Assembly: GCF_949774975.1 (NCBI RefSeq)
Contig: NC_083116.1
Coordinates: 36,904,968-36,968,967, forward strand
Source: Lagenorhynchus albirostris
Taxonomy: Eukaryota; Chordata; Mammalia; Artiodactyla; Delphinidae
Direction: 5' to 3'
Length of the DNA: 64,000 bases
Part shown: positions 9,780-19,619 of the stretch, piece after piece
How the letters are laid out: every line of letters begins with the position of its first letter
Numbering within the stretch: position 1 is the stretch's first letter
Notes under the pieces: model-generated
What the model saw: only the letters and a program-made list of their open reading frames with translations
What the model was told of the DNA's origin: nothing
Databases searched by the model: none
Made by a program: the position numbers and the translations under genes

Positions 9780-12700
9780 CTTCACCCACACAAAAAAAGA
9801 GAAGAGGTTGGATTCTCTCTCTAAGTAAGCAGATTTTCAGGTTTAAACTACACTGCCTAAAATTTAACACTAAAAAAAGTTTCATAAACTTTCTTTACTT
9901 TGCACATTATCTTGAGCATGTGCACCCAAAGCCAGAAAACTCAATAATCATTTCAAAGATATTAACATTATTTTCAGTCCAGAAAGATTTTGGGTGCTCT
10001 AAAGTTTAAAAATAAAAAGCTTATATCTAGAATAGGACCATTTGGTTGCTGTATTTATTAATATTTCATTGGGTTTCTAAAAGAGTTTTGTCATATTTTG
10101 CTTCTTAAGCTTTCTTTTCAAGAACCATAAAGAAAAAAAAAAAAAAAAACCACACTCAACTACTACTTAAGATGCTTAGGACCCCACCTAGAGGTTAATC
10201 TTATAAACTGCATCAATCTACTACCTTGAATCAAATTCTGTCTTGCCAAAAGTCATCCTTTCACATAACAGAGTGAATTTCTGTGAAATTTTAATAGGTT
10301 GTAAGATAATAAAACACATTAATCAGAGATAAGGTATAATTTTTCTCTGGAGACATTTCAAGGTACAGAAGGCAACAATTTATTTAGGGAAAATAGTCAT
10401 TCCTCTCCATTAACAAAAATCATATTAAGGCTCAATTTGTCACATGACTTTTACTAAGCCATAATCACTCAATCCACCAAAACCTACTAGTGGTCCTCTG
10501 GAGAGAGATACATCTAAAGGAAGACCAAAAGTTTGATTTGACAGCTAAATTCTTCATATTTAATTTGCTCAAAAAAGTAATTATTTCTACCACTGAAAGT
10601 GGCTAGCTGCTTTTGGTGTTAAAGTTCACTGCTCACTAAAGGAAAACAAAGGAAGTATCTTAAAAGACCATGATCTTACCATGAACTGGCTGGCAATCTA
10701 GCATATTGACCTGAAACTCACTAGAAGGCAACACGTCAAAAAACTTAGTTAGGGCTTCCAGCCCTGTTACAACATTTCCATTCCATACTAAGGTGGCCTT
10801 GTCCAGATACAGCCTGGTTAGTGCCTAAAAAGAAAGAAAAAAGAAAAAAGGGAAAGTTTTTTGTTTCTGGGTATTTTATAGAAATGGATTGAAAGGTTAC
10901 AGGTAGTATCTAAACATTTTTATTGTTCTTCCTCCATCTCTCCTTCCCTTGCCCCCTCTCATGGGAAGACTGTGTCAACAAGGTATGTGCCTTATAACGG
11001 TGGCTTTAAATAGACATTATCCTGCTTTTAGTAAACTAGGCAACTAGCTAAATACTTTTTTTTTCATATTTCACTTTAGCCACACTGAGAAAACTGTGTA
11101 TCAAACTGGAAGAGTTTTTTTTTTTAAAGTTTTGCTCTCTGTATTAAAATAAATTAAATGATCACAGATTTCAAGCCCATGCAGCCCCGAACCAGTTTTA
11201 ATCTCCCTCCCTTTTCTAATTCTGTGAATTAACAAACTTGTCAATCAGGCCCTACCTGTACACTTCAATCCTAGTGTTTATATACATGTGAGTTATTTAA
11301 TGTTTGAACCATTTCATGTTGTATGTGTTAGGAAGCATTCGTTCCTTTCACCACTATGGAAATAGCATATTTAGTTCAAAAGAATCAGGAGTACTTGCTA
11401 AAGCAGAGTCTTTGATAAGTCAAGTAAGTTAAAGCTCAAATAAGGCAGAATTCAAGAGTTAACTTTTTAGTCCCAGGAGTCAGTCACAGGAATTTAGTGT
11501 GTCACAGGACACATTTGCTTAGCTCTAAAATTTAACTTTGATTAATTTAAAGGGCCAACACATATCTGGACTCTGGAAATGAACTATGTTTCCTTTTTTG
11601 GGGGGCTACTTTGTCTTTGAAGGCACCAAGGCACAATAAGCGTCCATTGTTACATCGCTTGCCCCTGTCCCTTGTCATCAAACGTCAGTATCAAGAACTT
11701 TTTAATCTTCTGCCTTAACAAAATAGTTTTTAGAGATACTAACTTCTGTACCTACAGCATAGACAAAGTTCTCTAAATCATAGTCCTATTCCGATAAGAG
11801 ACCTAGGCAAGACTCTCCAGCACATACTAAAATAGTTACTTAGAAGATGTGGCTCAGGGATAAATCACAATGAAAAAAGCTGATGAAGTCAGAACTTGCT
11901 CTGCTGAAGACTAAAAGTATCCAAGCCATGCAGATTCTGTTTGTGAGTGCCAGCTACAGCTGTGAGCTTTAATTGAAAATTATCAATTAATATATGAATT
12001 TAAAGGGGCAAATCAGGGAACAGTCCCTGTAATGCAGACCCCCTTCACTAGCATGAATACTATTTTAACCATATTGGTTATACAATGGAAGAAAAAAATG
12101 TAACATATTTAAGTAAATATACATTGGGTCCCATGATAAGTGCAGTAGTTAAATTAATTCCCATTTACCACCCTAAAAATAAAATGAGGTTAAGAGAGGT
12201 TAGGAACTTGCCCAAGGTCACAGAGCTTGGCAAACACAAAGCTGGGGTATGATTCCAGAGTCCACACTTCCATAATGCCATACCAACCCCTCCTTAAGCA
12301 ATGTGCTTTTAAGGAACACAGCTATCACTTACGCAAGTCAGATGAATGGCTGGATCAGAAAAAAAAAAAGAAGAAAGAAAGAACTGGTATTTAATAAAGA
12401 GTAGTAGTCTATAACACTCACCTGTCTTCTCTTGTCCATTGTCTCATAGTAAATATTGACAAATTCCTCAGCAGCTTTGCATGCCTGATCTACATAAATT
12501 TTAAAATCCTACAAGAAAAACTTCATTAAAGTGTACTTTACCACCCCTCCAACCCCTCACAAACACAAAATCACCAACAAAAGCTGATGATTTATTTCAA
12601 TCACTTTGTAGCTCCATACACAGTCCACATTTTTCCACATAAATTTGGACATTTTTAACGTTAGGGCTCAAGTTTCCAATTTTCATTATTTTTAAGAATG

Positions 12701-14632
12701 TATCTTCAGGAAATATTCATCCTTGATTAGTCAATTTCACTTTTTTTCTTACTTTAAATATAAATTTATAATCTTTGCGTGGCAACTGGTACCTTAGGCT
12801 CCCAGTATTTTACAAAACATTTACCTTAATAAAAATTATGCAGTCTGAACCTTAAAAAAAAAGAGAGAGAGACGGGGCGGGCGGGGGGCGGGCGCGGATT
12901 GCCATTGAATAAATTAGGAAACAAGCGAGAAGTTATTCAAAAGTAGTTGAGTGGGAAAAAAAATAGAATAAGTTCAATGAACTTGTTTGAAAAGCTAGGT
13001 ACCTAGGAAACGTCCTCACATTACGTAAAAATTCACCGGCGTTTGTAAAGGATTTTAAAACCGAAGCAAATAAATGCTGTTGCGGTTTTCTCCTTCAGGA
13101 AGATTAAGTACTTTCTTCCCCAGCCATTTACCAGCCCAGCCTATTATCTGAATTAAGAACTAGTTTCGTTTCTGTCTCAGGCAACTTAAAGTTATTTAGA
13201 TCGAGAAAAGATTACAAGCCATAAGCAACAGACCCCAACATTCCGGACTCTCGCTATTTCCCATCTCAGGGTCCTTTCCAGGATCGGAAAAGCGACTGCA
13301 CGGCCCTGGAGGTGGGCGGTCGGGGGGATAGTGGGGGCTGCAGAGAGCGGGCCCCGCCCCCGGCGCCTGGCGGGCTGGACCCTGATTCGCCGCTTGACCA
13401 CGTGACAAGCAGCCAGCCCGCCCCAGAACCCCTCCCCTCAGCCGCCCGCGCCCGGGCACCCTGCCGCGGCCGGGGCACTCACCATGGGCCTGGCCATCGG
13501 GGTGGTGCCAGCAGCCTCTTCCGCCGGATTCCCTGAGTCCCGTCGTGTCCTGCTCTCTTGCCTGCGGGACGATCAAATACTTAGGAAGACAGAGAAACCC
13601 GCCAAACCCACAGAATTCTCTGCCCGCCCATTCTCTCCCGGAAGCAACTCGGTCCGCTGTTAAAAGGACCCCGATGTACCAACCTTAAGTTCAATTCTGT
13701 TCAGTTCCGACCATACCCTCCCATTCGCCTTATGTATTCACTCGTTTGATATTTATTAACTTCGTTTGGAAGAAAAAAACACTCTGCTTTTGCAGCTGGA
13801 CAATTTTAACAAAAGTATCCATTTCTCCAACATGCCCAAGGGCAGCAAAAAAAAAGACCTATTTAAGGCGTCCAATGGGGAGACTCCTTTGCTCCAGGAG
13901 GTGGGGCCAGGGCTAGGTGAACGCCAGCGAGGAACGCTAGGAGACCTGCCTGACCTGTAGCTAACCGGAAAAAAGGGTGAAGCTTGGGGAAAAGCGTGCA
14001 ACCGTACTGCACATGCCTGGTAGACAAACTGCTTAGAGTTCTGGAGCCTTCTGGAAAAATCAATCTTCACCGAATTAAACCCCAGCGTCTCAGTAGTAGT
14101 CCTAAAATCATTCACTATTTTGACTTGGCACTATTCTGTGGAAAAGGTTCGTTTAGTTCTATTCTGAAAGGTCTTGCAGACCTCAAATGAAGATTAGTCT
14201 CTAGGGCCATTCACCACCTTCCACAACGCACCCTCTAAAAATATTTAAAATGTTACCGAGTGGTGACCGCAAGCAAGGTACTTTTCTAAGCATTTGAACC
14301 CCATATTCACTTCTTACAATAACGCTATGAGGTAATCATCTCTGGTATACAATTAAGACACAGAGTGATTAAGTAACCTGCTTAGGGTCACAAACTGACT
14401 GGGATTCAAGCTCAAGCAATTTACCACTTCAACCGGACTCGACTCCCCAGTGTCCTTCAAAACCGCTCATCTCAAAGTCCCCAACAAACCCGATATCTCG
14501 ACAGTCTTACCGCCCATGGCTGGTGTGTGGCTGCTCATAAGCATCACCACTGTCTCCTTGGTGTCTTTCTCTGTCTCCTTGGTGTCTTTCTCTGTCTCCT
14601 TGAGACGACGAGCTGCTGCTGGATTTTCTCAT
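9598..14632 (-). CDS. NXT2: NXT2, NTF2-related mRNA export cofactor (five coding exons)
   Basis: Coding segments on the minus strand are 14632-14511, 13561-13483, 12508-12422, 10824-10680 and 9779-9598, with GT donors and AG acceptors throughout. The joined frame is 615 nt (204 aa plus stop). Starting at the ATG at 13497 gives 142 aa, the length I recall for human NXT2. The protein is a single NTF2-like domain. Known role of the family: the small subunit binds NXF1/TAP-type receptors and helps carry mRNA through nuclear pores. NXT2 rather than NXT1 is indicated by YYETMDKRR, LTRLYLDKATL, TSGTVKFDGN and the C-terminus FRFQDWESS. No frameshift or stop is seen, and the multi-exon structure excludes a retrocopy. 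It is transcribed away from GUCY2F. Introns are about 0.9-1.6 kb and lack CHR SINEs. Confidence 0.96.
10680..10824 (-). CDS. NXT2: NXT2 coding exon 4
   Basis: The exon has 145 nt (48 codons plus one base) between AG at 10826-10825 and GTAAGA at 10679. It encodes ALTRLYLDKATLVWNGN, then a helix ending FFDVLPSSEFQVNML and DCQPVH. The split codon completes as glutamate with the last exon. WNGN and LPSSEFQ are hallmark family blocks. Confidence 0.97.
12180..12300 (-). repeat. MIR fragment in NXT2 intron
   Basis: GAGGTTAGGAACTTGCCCAA followed by GGTCACAGAGCTTGG. Confidence 0.75.
12422..12508 (-). CDS. NXT2: NXT2 coding exon 3
   Basis: The exon has 87 nt (29 codons, phase 0 on both sides) between AG at 12510-12509 and GTGAGT at 12421. 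It encodes DFKIYVDQACKAAEEF and continues VNIYYETMDKRRQ, the first long helix of the NTF2-like fold. It is nearly identical to NXT family proteins. Confidence 0.97.
12866..12896 (+). repeat. G-quadruplex-prone GC run in NXT2 intron
   Basis: After A8 and a GA run comes GGGGCGGGCGGGGGGCGGG, four G-runs with one-base loops, in otherwise AT-rich DNA. Confidence 0.8.
13300..13660 (-). promoter_or_regulatory. GC-rich block around NXT2 coding exon 2, possible second promoter
   Basis: A local CpG-rich segment surrounds exon 2. It contains an E-box CACGTG at 13399-13404, GC boxes near 13352-13360 and 13419-13437, and an ETS-type CCGGAAGC near 13638-13645. The ETS site lies upstream of the short-isoform start in transcription direction, so transcription from inside intron 1 could give the 142-aa form. 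Promoter use is inferred. Confidence 0.4.
13483..13561 (-). CDS. NXT2: NXT2 coding exon 2, contains the short-isoform start
   Basis: The acceptor follows a pyrimidine-rich tract (13562-13563 is AG) and the donor is GTGAGT at 13482. The exon encodes QESRTRRDSGNPAEEAAGTT and then PMARPM. The second codon of the latter group (ATG at 13497-13495) is the only in-frame ATG downstream of the TGA found upstream in genomic DNA, so it is the start if transcription begins in intron 1. Its context has C at -3 and G at +4, which is only moderate. MARPM replaces the MATSL I recall in human. Confidence 0.88.
14265..14450 (-). repeat. MIR
   Basis: GATTAAGTAACCTGCTTAGG and GGTCACAAACTGACTGGGAT, just inside NXT2 intron 1 next to exon 1. 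Confidence 0.75.
14511..14632 (-). CDS. NXT2: NXT2 coding exon 1, long-isoform N-terminus
   Basis: The ATG at 14632-14630 opens 40 codons plus two bases, then a clear donor (G|GTAAGA) at 14510. The peptide starts MRKSSSSSSSQGDRERHQGD, then repeats the heptad QGDRERH, and is hydrophilic and probably disordered. Its phase-2 end joins exactly in frame to the exon beginning at 13561, which has no stop before the internal ATG. That phase match is the main support for translation of this exon. If the first exon is only 5' UTR, the protein starts at 13497 instead. A 21-bp tandem repeat lies inside the exon. Confidence 0.8.
14551..14603 (-). repeat. 21-bp tandem repeat in NXT2 exon 1
   Basis: Two perfect 21-bp units (14551-14571, 14572-14592) and half of a third. 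On the coding strand each unit encodes QGDRERH, so changes in copy number keep the frame. Confidence 0.9.
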
Positions 14633-14639
14633 ACTTGAA

Positions 14640-14770
14640 CCTGAACTTTCCGTGTCGGCCTCTCCTCAGTTTCCTCAGGCTCTAACGGCTGCAACTTCCC
14701 AGCATGCCCTGCGCCCTGCTCTGAGCCCCGTTTATGGCGTCACTTCCGGTGGCGACTTCCGCTTGAAACC
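14640..14770 (-). promoter_or_regulatory. NXT2 upstream promoter with ZNF143-like and ETS motifs
   Basis: Just upstream of coding exon 1. The stretch 14694-14713 has the core TTCCCAGCATGCCCTGCG, a close match to the ZNF143/SBS element typical of housekeeping promoters. CACTTCCGGT (14741-14750) and ACTTCCGC (about 14755-14762) are ETS-type sites, and GCGTCAC is a CRE-like half site. There is no obvious TATA box. The block is CpG-rich compared with its flanks. Confidence 0.6.
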
Positions 14771-14879
14771 GCACTCCTCTGAGGTGGTCTCAATCGTTAC
14801 TTGTTTGCTACTGAGTCTCAATACGTCGCCAGCACCGCCCTCAACCTCCTCTCTGGGCTCCAATTCTAAGTGTTGAATT

Positions 14880-15030
14880 TCCCTAAGCATGAACACCGGA
14901 ACGCACTACAGGCTTCTCAAACTCGGGGAGTCCAAAATTTAAACGCATTATTTCCTCTGCACTTCTAATCTTCTGTATTCTTTCAGTCATCTATGCTTGA
15001 ATTCTTGGAATATTTTTTTGGTGTCTTACC
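14880..15030. other. Short unique stretch upstream of NXT2
   Basis: No repeat or gene recognised between the NXT2 promoter and the next repeat. Confidence 0.4.
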
Positions 15031-15200
15031 CCGCCATCACCATAATTCTTTCCTTCATTCAACAAATACTTATTGAACGCACACTATGGGTCAGGCATTG
15101 TGCAAGGTTCTGGATATACAGTGGTGAGCAAAATAGACATGATCTATACCCTCATGAAGCTCACAGTGTAATTGGGAGTCATAGACAAAAAACAAAACAA
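15030..15200 (+). repeat. Ancient interspersed repeat (L2-like)
   Basis: GGGTCAGGCATTGTGCAAGG and ATACAGTGGTGAGCAAAATA, same family as at 685. Confidence 0.45.
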
Positions 15201-15247
15201 TGAATTACAGAGGAGTTCCAAGTAACTTGCCCAATTCTGCCCATTCT

Positions 15248-15455
15248 TTTTTTTTTTTTTTCTGCAGTACGCTGGCCTCTCACCGTTGTGGCCCCTCCCG
15301 TTGCAGAGCACAGGCTCCGGACGCGCAGGCTCAGCGGCCATGGCTCACGGGCCCAGCCGCTCCGCGGCACGTGGTATCCTCCGGGACCGGGGCATGAACC
15401 CGTGTCCCCTGCATTGGCAGGCGGACTCTCAACCACTGCGTCGCCAGGTAAGCCC
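15248..15455 (-). mobile_element. CHR-2-type cetacean SINE, tandem copy 1
   Basis: T tail, TTGTGGCCCCTCCCGTTGCA, head ACCACTGCGTCGCCAGGTAA. Flanked by TCTGCCCATTCT (15236-15247) and TCTGCTCATTCT (15456-15467). Confidence 0.93.
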
Positions 15456-15467
15456 TCTGCTCATTCT

Positions 15468-15680
15468 TCTTTTTTTTTTTTTTTTTTTGCGGTACGCGGG
15501 CCTCTCACCGTTGTGGCCCCTCCCGTTGCGGAGCACAGGCTCCGGACGCGCAGGCTCAGCGGCCATGGCTCACGGGCCCAGCCGCTCCGCGGCACATCGG
15601 ATCCTCCTGGACCGGGGCACAAACTCGTGTCCCCTGCATCGGCAGGCGGACTCTCAACCACTGTGCCACCAGGGAAGCCC
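15468..15680 (-). mobile_element. CHR-2-type cetacean SINE, tandem copy 2
   Basis: Same orientation directly after copy 1, sharing the variants TTGTGGCCCCTCC and ATCCTCC. Followed by a third TCTGCCCATTCT at 15681-15692. Confidence 0.93.
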
Positions 15681-15954
15681 TCTGCCCATTCTCTAAAGAA
15701 ATTCTCTCTCTCTCACTCCCCTCTTTCTCTCTCTCCTCTGTACACAAACTTTGACTTTGATTGCTCTATTCTGATTTTTCCAAAATTCTCCTAATCTTCT
15801 GAAGACCTATCTTGGTCTGGTCTGAGTTTACCCTTCCAGACTTCTCTCCCATTATTCACCAACATTGGCAAAGTTAACTGCTGTTAAACTGCTGTTTACC
15901 AAAAGTGACTCATGTTTATTGCTTTATAGGTAATTGCCTTTCTTGATTGAGAGC

Positions 15955-16150
15955 TTAGAATGTGTCTGGATTTATTATGATTTCATTCAATTCTCACAAC
16001 CCCTGGAGAGGGAAATATTATCTACATTTTTAAGAATTTAAACTGAAGTTCACAGAGGTTAAGTTGGCCAAGGTGACGCAGCTAGTGGAGCTGGGATTTT
16101 AACTCACAGCTGTCTGATCCCAGAATCTCTGTTCTTAGACACTTTGCTAT
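15955..16150 (-). repeat. MIR
   Basis: TTCAATTCTCACAACCCCTG, CACAGAGGTTAAGTTGGCCA and GACGCAGCTAGTGGAGCTGG. Confidence 0.8.
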
Positions 16151-16595
16151 TCATGCATTTGCTTATACTATGTTTATTTTGGAATGTTTATTCCTTCCAT
16201 TTACAACTGCCTTTCAGGGACCAGGGCAGGTACAGCCTCCTCTATGAAGCCTTCCCTCATTTCATGTCCCCAGAACCCCAGAAGATGTGACCTGTCCTTT
16301 GGCTATAAGGAGTGGCTGTTGGTGTGGGGCAATAGTGCTGGGGGCTAGAGGAGCATTGGGAACACTGAAAAGCGACAACTGAGCTAGAGGTAAAGAGAAG
16401 GCTTAGAGTTTTGCACTGAATGTTTGCACAGAATTTTGTGCACTTTTATTGATGTGCTACAAGGATGGGAGGTTCGGTAAACTGATAACATGAAACCAAG
16501 CAGGACCCTGAGGGGCTTTCCTGGGGACAAAACATCCTATGTCTCCTGCCTCTTGTTTGTAGAAAAGCTTTAGCATCCTAGGCCTTCCCTGAGTT

Positions 16596-16930
16596 ATTTT
16601 TTTTAAATATTTATTTGGCCACATCGGGTCTTAGTTGCAACACGTGGGCTTCTCTCTAGTTGTGGCATGTGGGTTTTCTCACTCTAGTTGTGGCGTGAGG
16701 GCTCCAGGGCATGTGGGCTCTGTAGTTGTGGCACATGGGCTCCAGAGCGCATGGGCTCTGTAGTTTGCGGTAGGCAGGCTCTCTCGCCGAGGTGTGCGAG
16801 CTCACTATTTGTAGCGCATGAGCTTAGTTGCCCTGCAGCATGTGGGATCTTCGTTCCCCGACCAGGGATCGAATCTGCGTCCCCTGCATTGGAAGGCGGA
16901 TTCTTTACCACTGGACCACCGGGAAGTCCC
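16596..16930 (-). mobile_element. CHR-1-type SINE
   Basis: GGCCACATCGGGTCTTAGTT through GACCACCGGGAAGTCCC. Flanking CCTTCCCTGAGTT / CCTTCCCTGTGTT duplication at 16583 and 16931. Confidence 0.9.
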
Positions 16931-16937
16931 CCTTCCC

Positions 16938-17459
16938 TGTGTTCTAAAGAACAAATTTAATTAGAGAAATAAAGAAACAAAGGAAAACAGTCAGGTAAGA
17001 CAAAATAATAAGAATGTAGCCATAAAACAAAGTCAAAGACCTTTAGTTCCTCCTTAGGGGCTATAGATAATATCCTGAGTTGTTTTGCAGATACTAAAAC
17101 CCCCATCAGGTAGAAGAAGTTAACTGCTGACCACCAACATGTAGACCCCAGACCAGTTGGAACCAGAAGTTTGATGATGTTGGTGTTGACTTCCAAAGTA
17201 CCACCGAGTTACCTCACCACCAACCAATCAGAAGAACGTCCATGAGGTGATCAGGCACCCTGAGACCCTCTCCCTTACCTTGCCTTTAAAAACCCTTCCC
17301 TGAAAGCTGTCTGGCAGTTTGGGCCTTTTGAGCATGAGCTACCCATTCCTGCTTGACCCTGCAGTAAACACTGTACTTTCCTTCACCACAACCTGGTGTC
17401 AGTAGATTGACTTCGCTGTATGTCGGGCAAATGGACCCATGTTTGGTTTGGTAACAAAC
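16938..17459 (+). mobile_element. Probable solo LTR of an endogenous retrovirus (ERV1-like)
   Basis: Ends in an LTR-like U3/R/U5 pattern: TTTAAAAACCCTTCCCTGAA, GCAGTAAACACTG as a weak poly(A) signal region, then ACAACCTGGTGTCAGTAGAT and a CA end. No gag, pol or env sequence follows. Left edge is uncertain. Confidence 0.5.
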
Positions 17460-17639
17460 ACAAAACGCGCTGTTGGGCTCCGGTTGGTCAGAGCAATGAA
17501 TTTAAACCATATGAAAACTATGTTTGGGGGGCAAATGGGAACCAGAATTGGTCTTCACTAAATAACTGCACATGTGCAAAAAGTGGGGCGAGTGATTAGG
17601 AAGGGTGTGAAAGGGCTTTTCTTGGAACATAGAATGGCA

Positions 17640-17855
17640 TCTTGGTTAAATAAATTGTTGTTGGCACCAGTTGGGTTTAGATCCTGGCCATGCCACTGAG
17701 CAGCTCTGTGACCTTGGCCAAATTACTTAACCTCAGTCTCCCAATCTATAAAATGGAAATAATAATGTTAATACATATTTCATAACATTGTTGTGGGAAT
17801 TAGATGAGTCAGTGCCTGGTGTACAGTCCCTGCTTGAGGAATATTATTTTCCTAC
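17640..17855 (+). repeat. MIR
   Basis: ATGCCACTGAGCAGCTCTGT, GACCTTGGCCAAATTACTTA, and CAATCTATAAAATGGAAATA. Confidence 0.85.
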
Positions 17856-18274
17856 CCATGGCAGAGATTATGCGGCCAGCCCCCTATTTGAGAGTACGAA
17901 GTTGGGACAGATTAGATAAATTTTGGTGTGTTGAGAGGCATCAGTACAGTTCAGGAGATGGTTGGGGGGTCTGGAAGAGCAGACTGTAGGAGCAATAAAT
18001 TGGGTTGATTAGGATTGCTGTGGCTATTCTGTGCAGCCATTTCTCCTGGTCAAGTGTAGACCTAATGGAAATAAACCTCTTTGGAGTTACCAATATCCCT
18101 ATCTCAACCTTCGCCTTGCTCTTGACTTGAGAAGGACTAGTCTAGACCAATCAGGGAAGTGATGTGAGCAGTCAGTCTCTTCTTCTCAGGTCTCTAACTG
18201 GCAACCAGACTGTTCACATTAAGTCTCCTGCTCTACAGGCTAAGTTAGCCAGGTACCTTTGGCCTGTTCACATT

Positions 18275-18799
18275 AAGTAGTGCTTTTAAAAACAACTTTA
18301 TCGAGATACAATGCATATCGACCATTTAAGGTGTAGAATTTGGTGGTTTTTAGTATATTCACAGAATTGTACAAGCATCGCCACGAAATTTTAGAACATT
18401 TTCAATGCCCTGAAAAGAAATCACTTTCCCATTAGCAGTCATTTCCCATTCCTCTTTCACCCTAGCTCCTGGCACCACCAATGTACTTTTTATTTCAATA
18501 GATTTGCCTATTCTGGACATTTTGTATAAATGTGGTTCTTTGTGTCTCAGCATAATGTTTTCAAAGTTCATCCATGTTGTAGCATGTATCAGTACTCCAT
18601 TCCTTTTAATTGCAGAATAATATTCCACTGTTTGGCTATAACATATTTTATTTATTCATTAATCCATTGATGGGCATTTGGGTGGTTTCCATTTTTTGGA
18701 TATTATGAATAATTCTTCCATAAACATTTTGTGTGGACATGTTTTCAGTTCTCTTGGGTATATACCTAGGAGTGGACTTTCTGGATCATATTGTAATTT
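18275..18799 (-). mobile_element. L1 fragment, 3' part, first half of a split element
   Basis: AAAACAACTTTATCGAGATA at the 3' end and ATAATATTCCACTGTTTGGC plus GGGTATATACCTAGGAGTGG mark the usual L1 end in reverse. It continues at 19201 after an insertion. Confidence 0.85.
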
Positions 18800-18806
18800 A
18801 TATGTT

Positions 18807-19193
18807 AGAAAACTAAATTCAACTCAGTAAAATTTTGAAGATCTTGCTGGCTTTATTCAACAATTCATGAATTGTGCAGCATCCAATCTAGCAGATAGAA
18901 ACAAATTCCGAAGAGCTATATGAAATGTAAGACTTTTATAGTCGGGAGGGAGCAGGAATAAGGAAGTTATACTAGGTAAAAAAACGAGTTGGTTATTGCA
19001 AGGTTAGTTTCCTTTAGGGGATGGTTAAGGTCTGTCAGGCAGATTACCTAACTAGTGATGATCAGGTGATTCTTGATTGATTGGTTTAATATTCCATTTT
19101 TGGGAGAGCCCAAACTGTAATTAAGTCTTGGTCTGGTGACATGAGGCTTAGCATAAGCAACTCCATTTTGGTCCTGTTGTCTCATTTTTAAAC
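18807..19193. mobile_element. LTR-like element inserted into L1
   Basis: About 390 bp absent from L1 consensus, flanked by the 7-bp duplication ATATGTT (18800-18806 and 19194-19200). Contains TTTATTCAACAATTCATGAA. Family not recognised. Confidence 0.6.
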
Positions 19194-19200
19194 ATATGTT

Positions 19201-19615
19201 TAACGTTTTAAGGAACTGCCAGATTGTTTTCCACAGTGGCTGAATCATTTTATAATCCCGCCAGCAACGCACGAGGGTTCCAATTTCTCCACATCCTCAC
19301 CAACACTTGTTATTGTCTATCTTTTTAATTATAGACATCCTAGTGAGCTCAAAGCGGTATCTCACTGTGGTTTTGATTTGCATCTCCCTGATGCCTAATG
19401 ATGCTGAGCATCTTTTCATGAGCTTATTGGTCATTAGTATATCTTCTTTGGAATCTGTACATTCAGATCCTTTGTCTATTTTTAAAATTAGGTTATTTGT
19501 CTTTTTATTATTGAGTTTTAAGTATCTTTATATATTCTAGATACAAGTCCCTGATCATATATATGATTTGCAAACATTTGTTCTCATTCTGTGGATTGTC
19601 TTTTCACTACTGTGG
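19201..19615 (-). mobile_element. L1 fragment, second half of the split element
   Basis: GGAACTGCCAGATTGTTTTC resumes exactly where the first half stopped, then TTTGATTTGCATCTCCCTGA and CTAGATACAAGTCCCTGATC. Confidence 0.85.
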
Positions 19616-19619
19616 AGCT

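Noticed and set aside
9589..9828. Plus-strand open frame opposite NXT2 last exon
   Set aside because: Antisense shadow of a conserved coding exon.
13196..13576. 126-codon minus-strand open frame over NXT2 exon 2
   Set aside because: Different frame from NXT2; it is open only because the region is GC-rich. The NXT2 frame is fixed by flanking exons.
9598..14632. NXT1 or a processed NXT copy
   Set aside because: Introns are present and diagnostic residues follow NXT2.
14450..14638. Plus-strand open frame with VSLVSFSVSL repeats
   Set aside because: Antisense shadow of the 21-bp repeat in NXT2 exon 1.
15286..15794. Long proline/serine/glycine-rich open frames (up to 168 codons)
   Set aside because: They are the translated CHR SINE pair. 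The same peptides recur at every copy (22.9, 24.2, 26.2, 33.0, 41.6, 42.6, 58.7 kb) in several frames.
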